This document shows positions 42,087-42,128 of a DNA stretch of 42,128 nucleotides, piece by piece (the first letter of the stretch is position 1; each line of letters starts with the position of its first letter). This DNA is from Phaeoceros laevis (taxonomy: Eukaryota > Anthocerotophyta > Anthocerotopsida > Notothyladales). The notes beneath the pieces are model-generated. The model saw only the letters and a list, made by a program, of their open reading frames with translations. It searched no databases and was not told the origin of the DNA. Location of the stretch: the NCBI GenBank assembly GCA_049999765.1, contig JBNGIQ010006063.1, forward strand, positions 42,179-84,306. Reading direction: 5' to 3'. Position numbers and translations under genes: made by a program.

Positions 42087-42128
42087 GGTTGAGGCATGCG
42101 TACTGTTAAGGCATGCATACCGTTGAGG
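42087..42128. repeat. 17-bp tandem repeat at the window edge
   Basis: Units GTTGAGGCATGCGTACT and GTTAAGGCATGCATACC follow one another and a third begins GTTGAGG at the end. The array continues outside the window, so copy number is unknown. Confidence 0.65.

Larger units (their letters stand above)
41563..42128. other. Upstream region of the phosphatase gene, no gene seen
   Basis: Promoter side of the phosphatase (reading leftward). Small plus-strand frames here have no recognisable domain. A good plus-strand TATA motif (41954) and a 15-A run at 42050-42063 are noted; they may belong to the next gene or repeat to the right. Confidence 0.4.

Noticed and set aside
1-42128. CRISPR arrays, operons, bacterial genes or organelle DNA
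   Set aside because: No regularly spaced palindromic repeats or operon-like gene strings. Spliceosomal introns in nearly all genes show this is nuclear plant DNA.

Overview
This is a plant nuclear window, most likely from a hornwort. It is gene-dense, with about 15 protein genes on both strands. Most have many short introns (about 60-300 bp) with GT-AG and occasional GC-AG borders, and average base composition is moderate. Two genes narrow the lineage. The first is a PPR editing factor whose deaminase domain is of the DYW:KP type: KKKPAK in the PG box and a D-R-P end in place of D-Y-W. This class is known from hornworts, lycophytes and ferns that perform U-to-C RNA editing. The second is a large EF-hand protein of ciliary appearance, which fits a plant with swimming sperm. 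Short introns and close gene spacing favour a hornwort over a fern. This is inference; no species marker was seen.

Layout. 1-3,240 is repeat territory: a 100-N gap flanked by a duplicated segment, a decayed Ty3/gypsy-type gag on the minus strand with its primer site and a 652-bp LTR (1776-2427), a tRNA-like SINE candidate, and a cluster of short repeats. 4,154-6,248 (+) is a secreted GH5 endo-beta-mannanase with five exons. 8,227-8,796 (+) is a small acidic protein resembling MEA1. 9,403-11,268 (-) is an unrecognised, probably nuclear, Ser/Pro-rich protein with a KEN motif. 11,838-14,495 (+) is the intronless DYW:KP PPR protein. 15,009-16,009 (+) is a secreted GH19 chitinase. 16,263-18,150 (-) is a plastid TPR protein. 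18,433-19,615 (-) is ATG10 and 19,722-23,334 (+) a 19-exon MBOAT acyltransferase of the GUP1 type; they start 106 bp apart, back to back. 24,382-25,202 (+) is a DMP/DUF679 membrane protein. 25,999-26,606 (-) is a small heat-shock protein. 27,178-28,777 (-) is a plastid AAED1-type thioredoxin-fold protein. 29,394-30,806 (-) is an unrecognised protein. 32,134-36,218 (+) is the EF-hand/ciliary-type protein, with its 5' end unresolved. 37,733-39,025 (-) is intronless ALG7, and 39,289-41,562 (-) is a secreted purple acid phosphatase.

The genes do not form one pathway, as expected for a plant chromosome. Loose themes are cell-wall and extracellular hydrolysis (mannanase, chitinase, phosphatase), membrane and ER biochemistry (MBOAT, ALG7, DMP), organelle functions (PPR, TPR, AAED1) and autophagy (ATG10). 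The likeliest source of new biology is the DYW:KP PPR factor, whose repeat array can be read into a testable RNA target. Exon borders were placed by eye from splice motifs, reading phase and family similarity. For the mannanase, chitinase, MBOAT, sHSP, AAED1, DMP and phosphatase all exons join in phase, so those models are firm.
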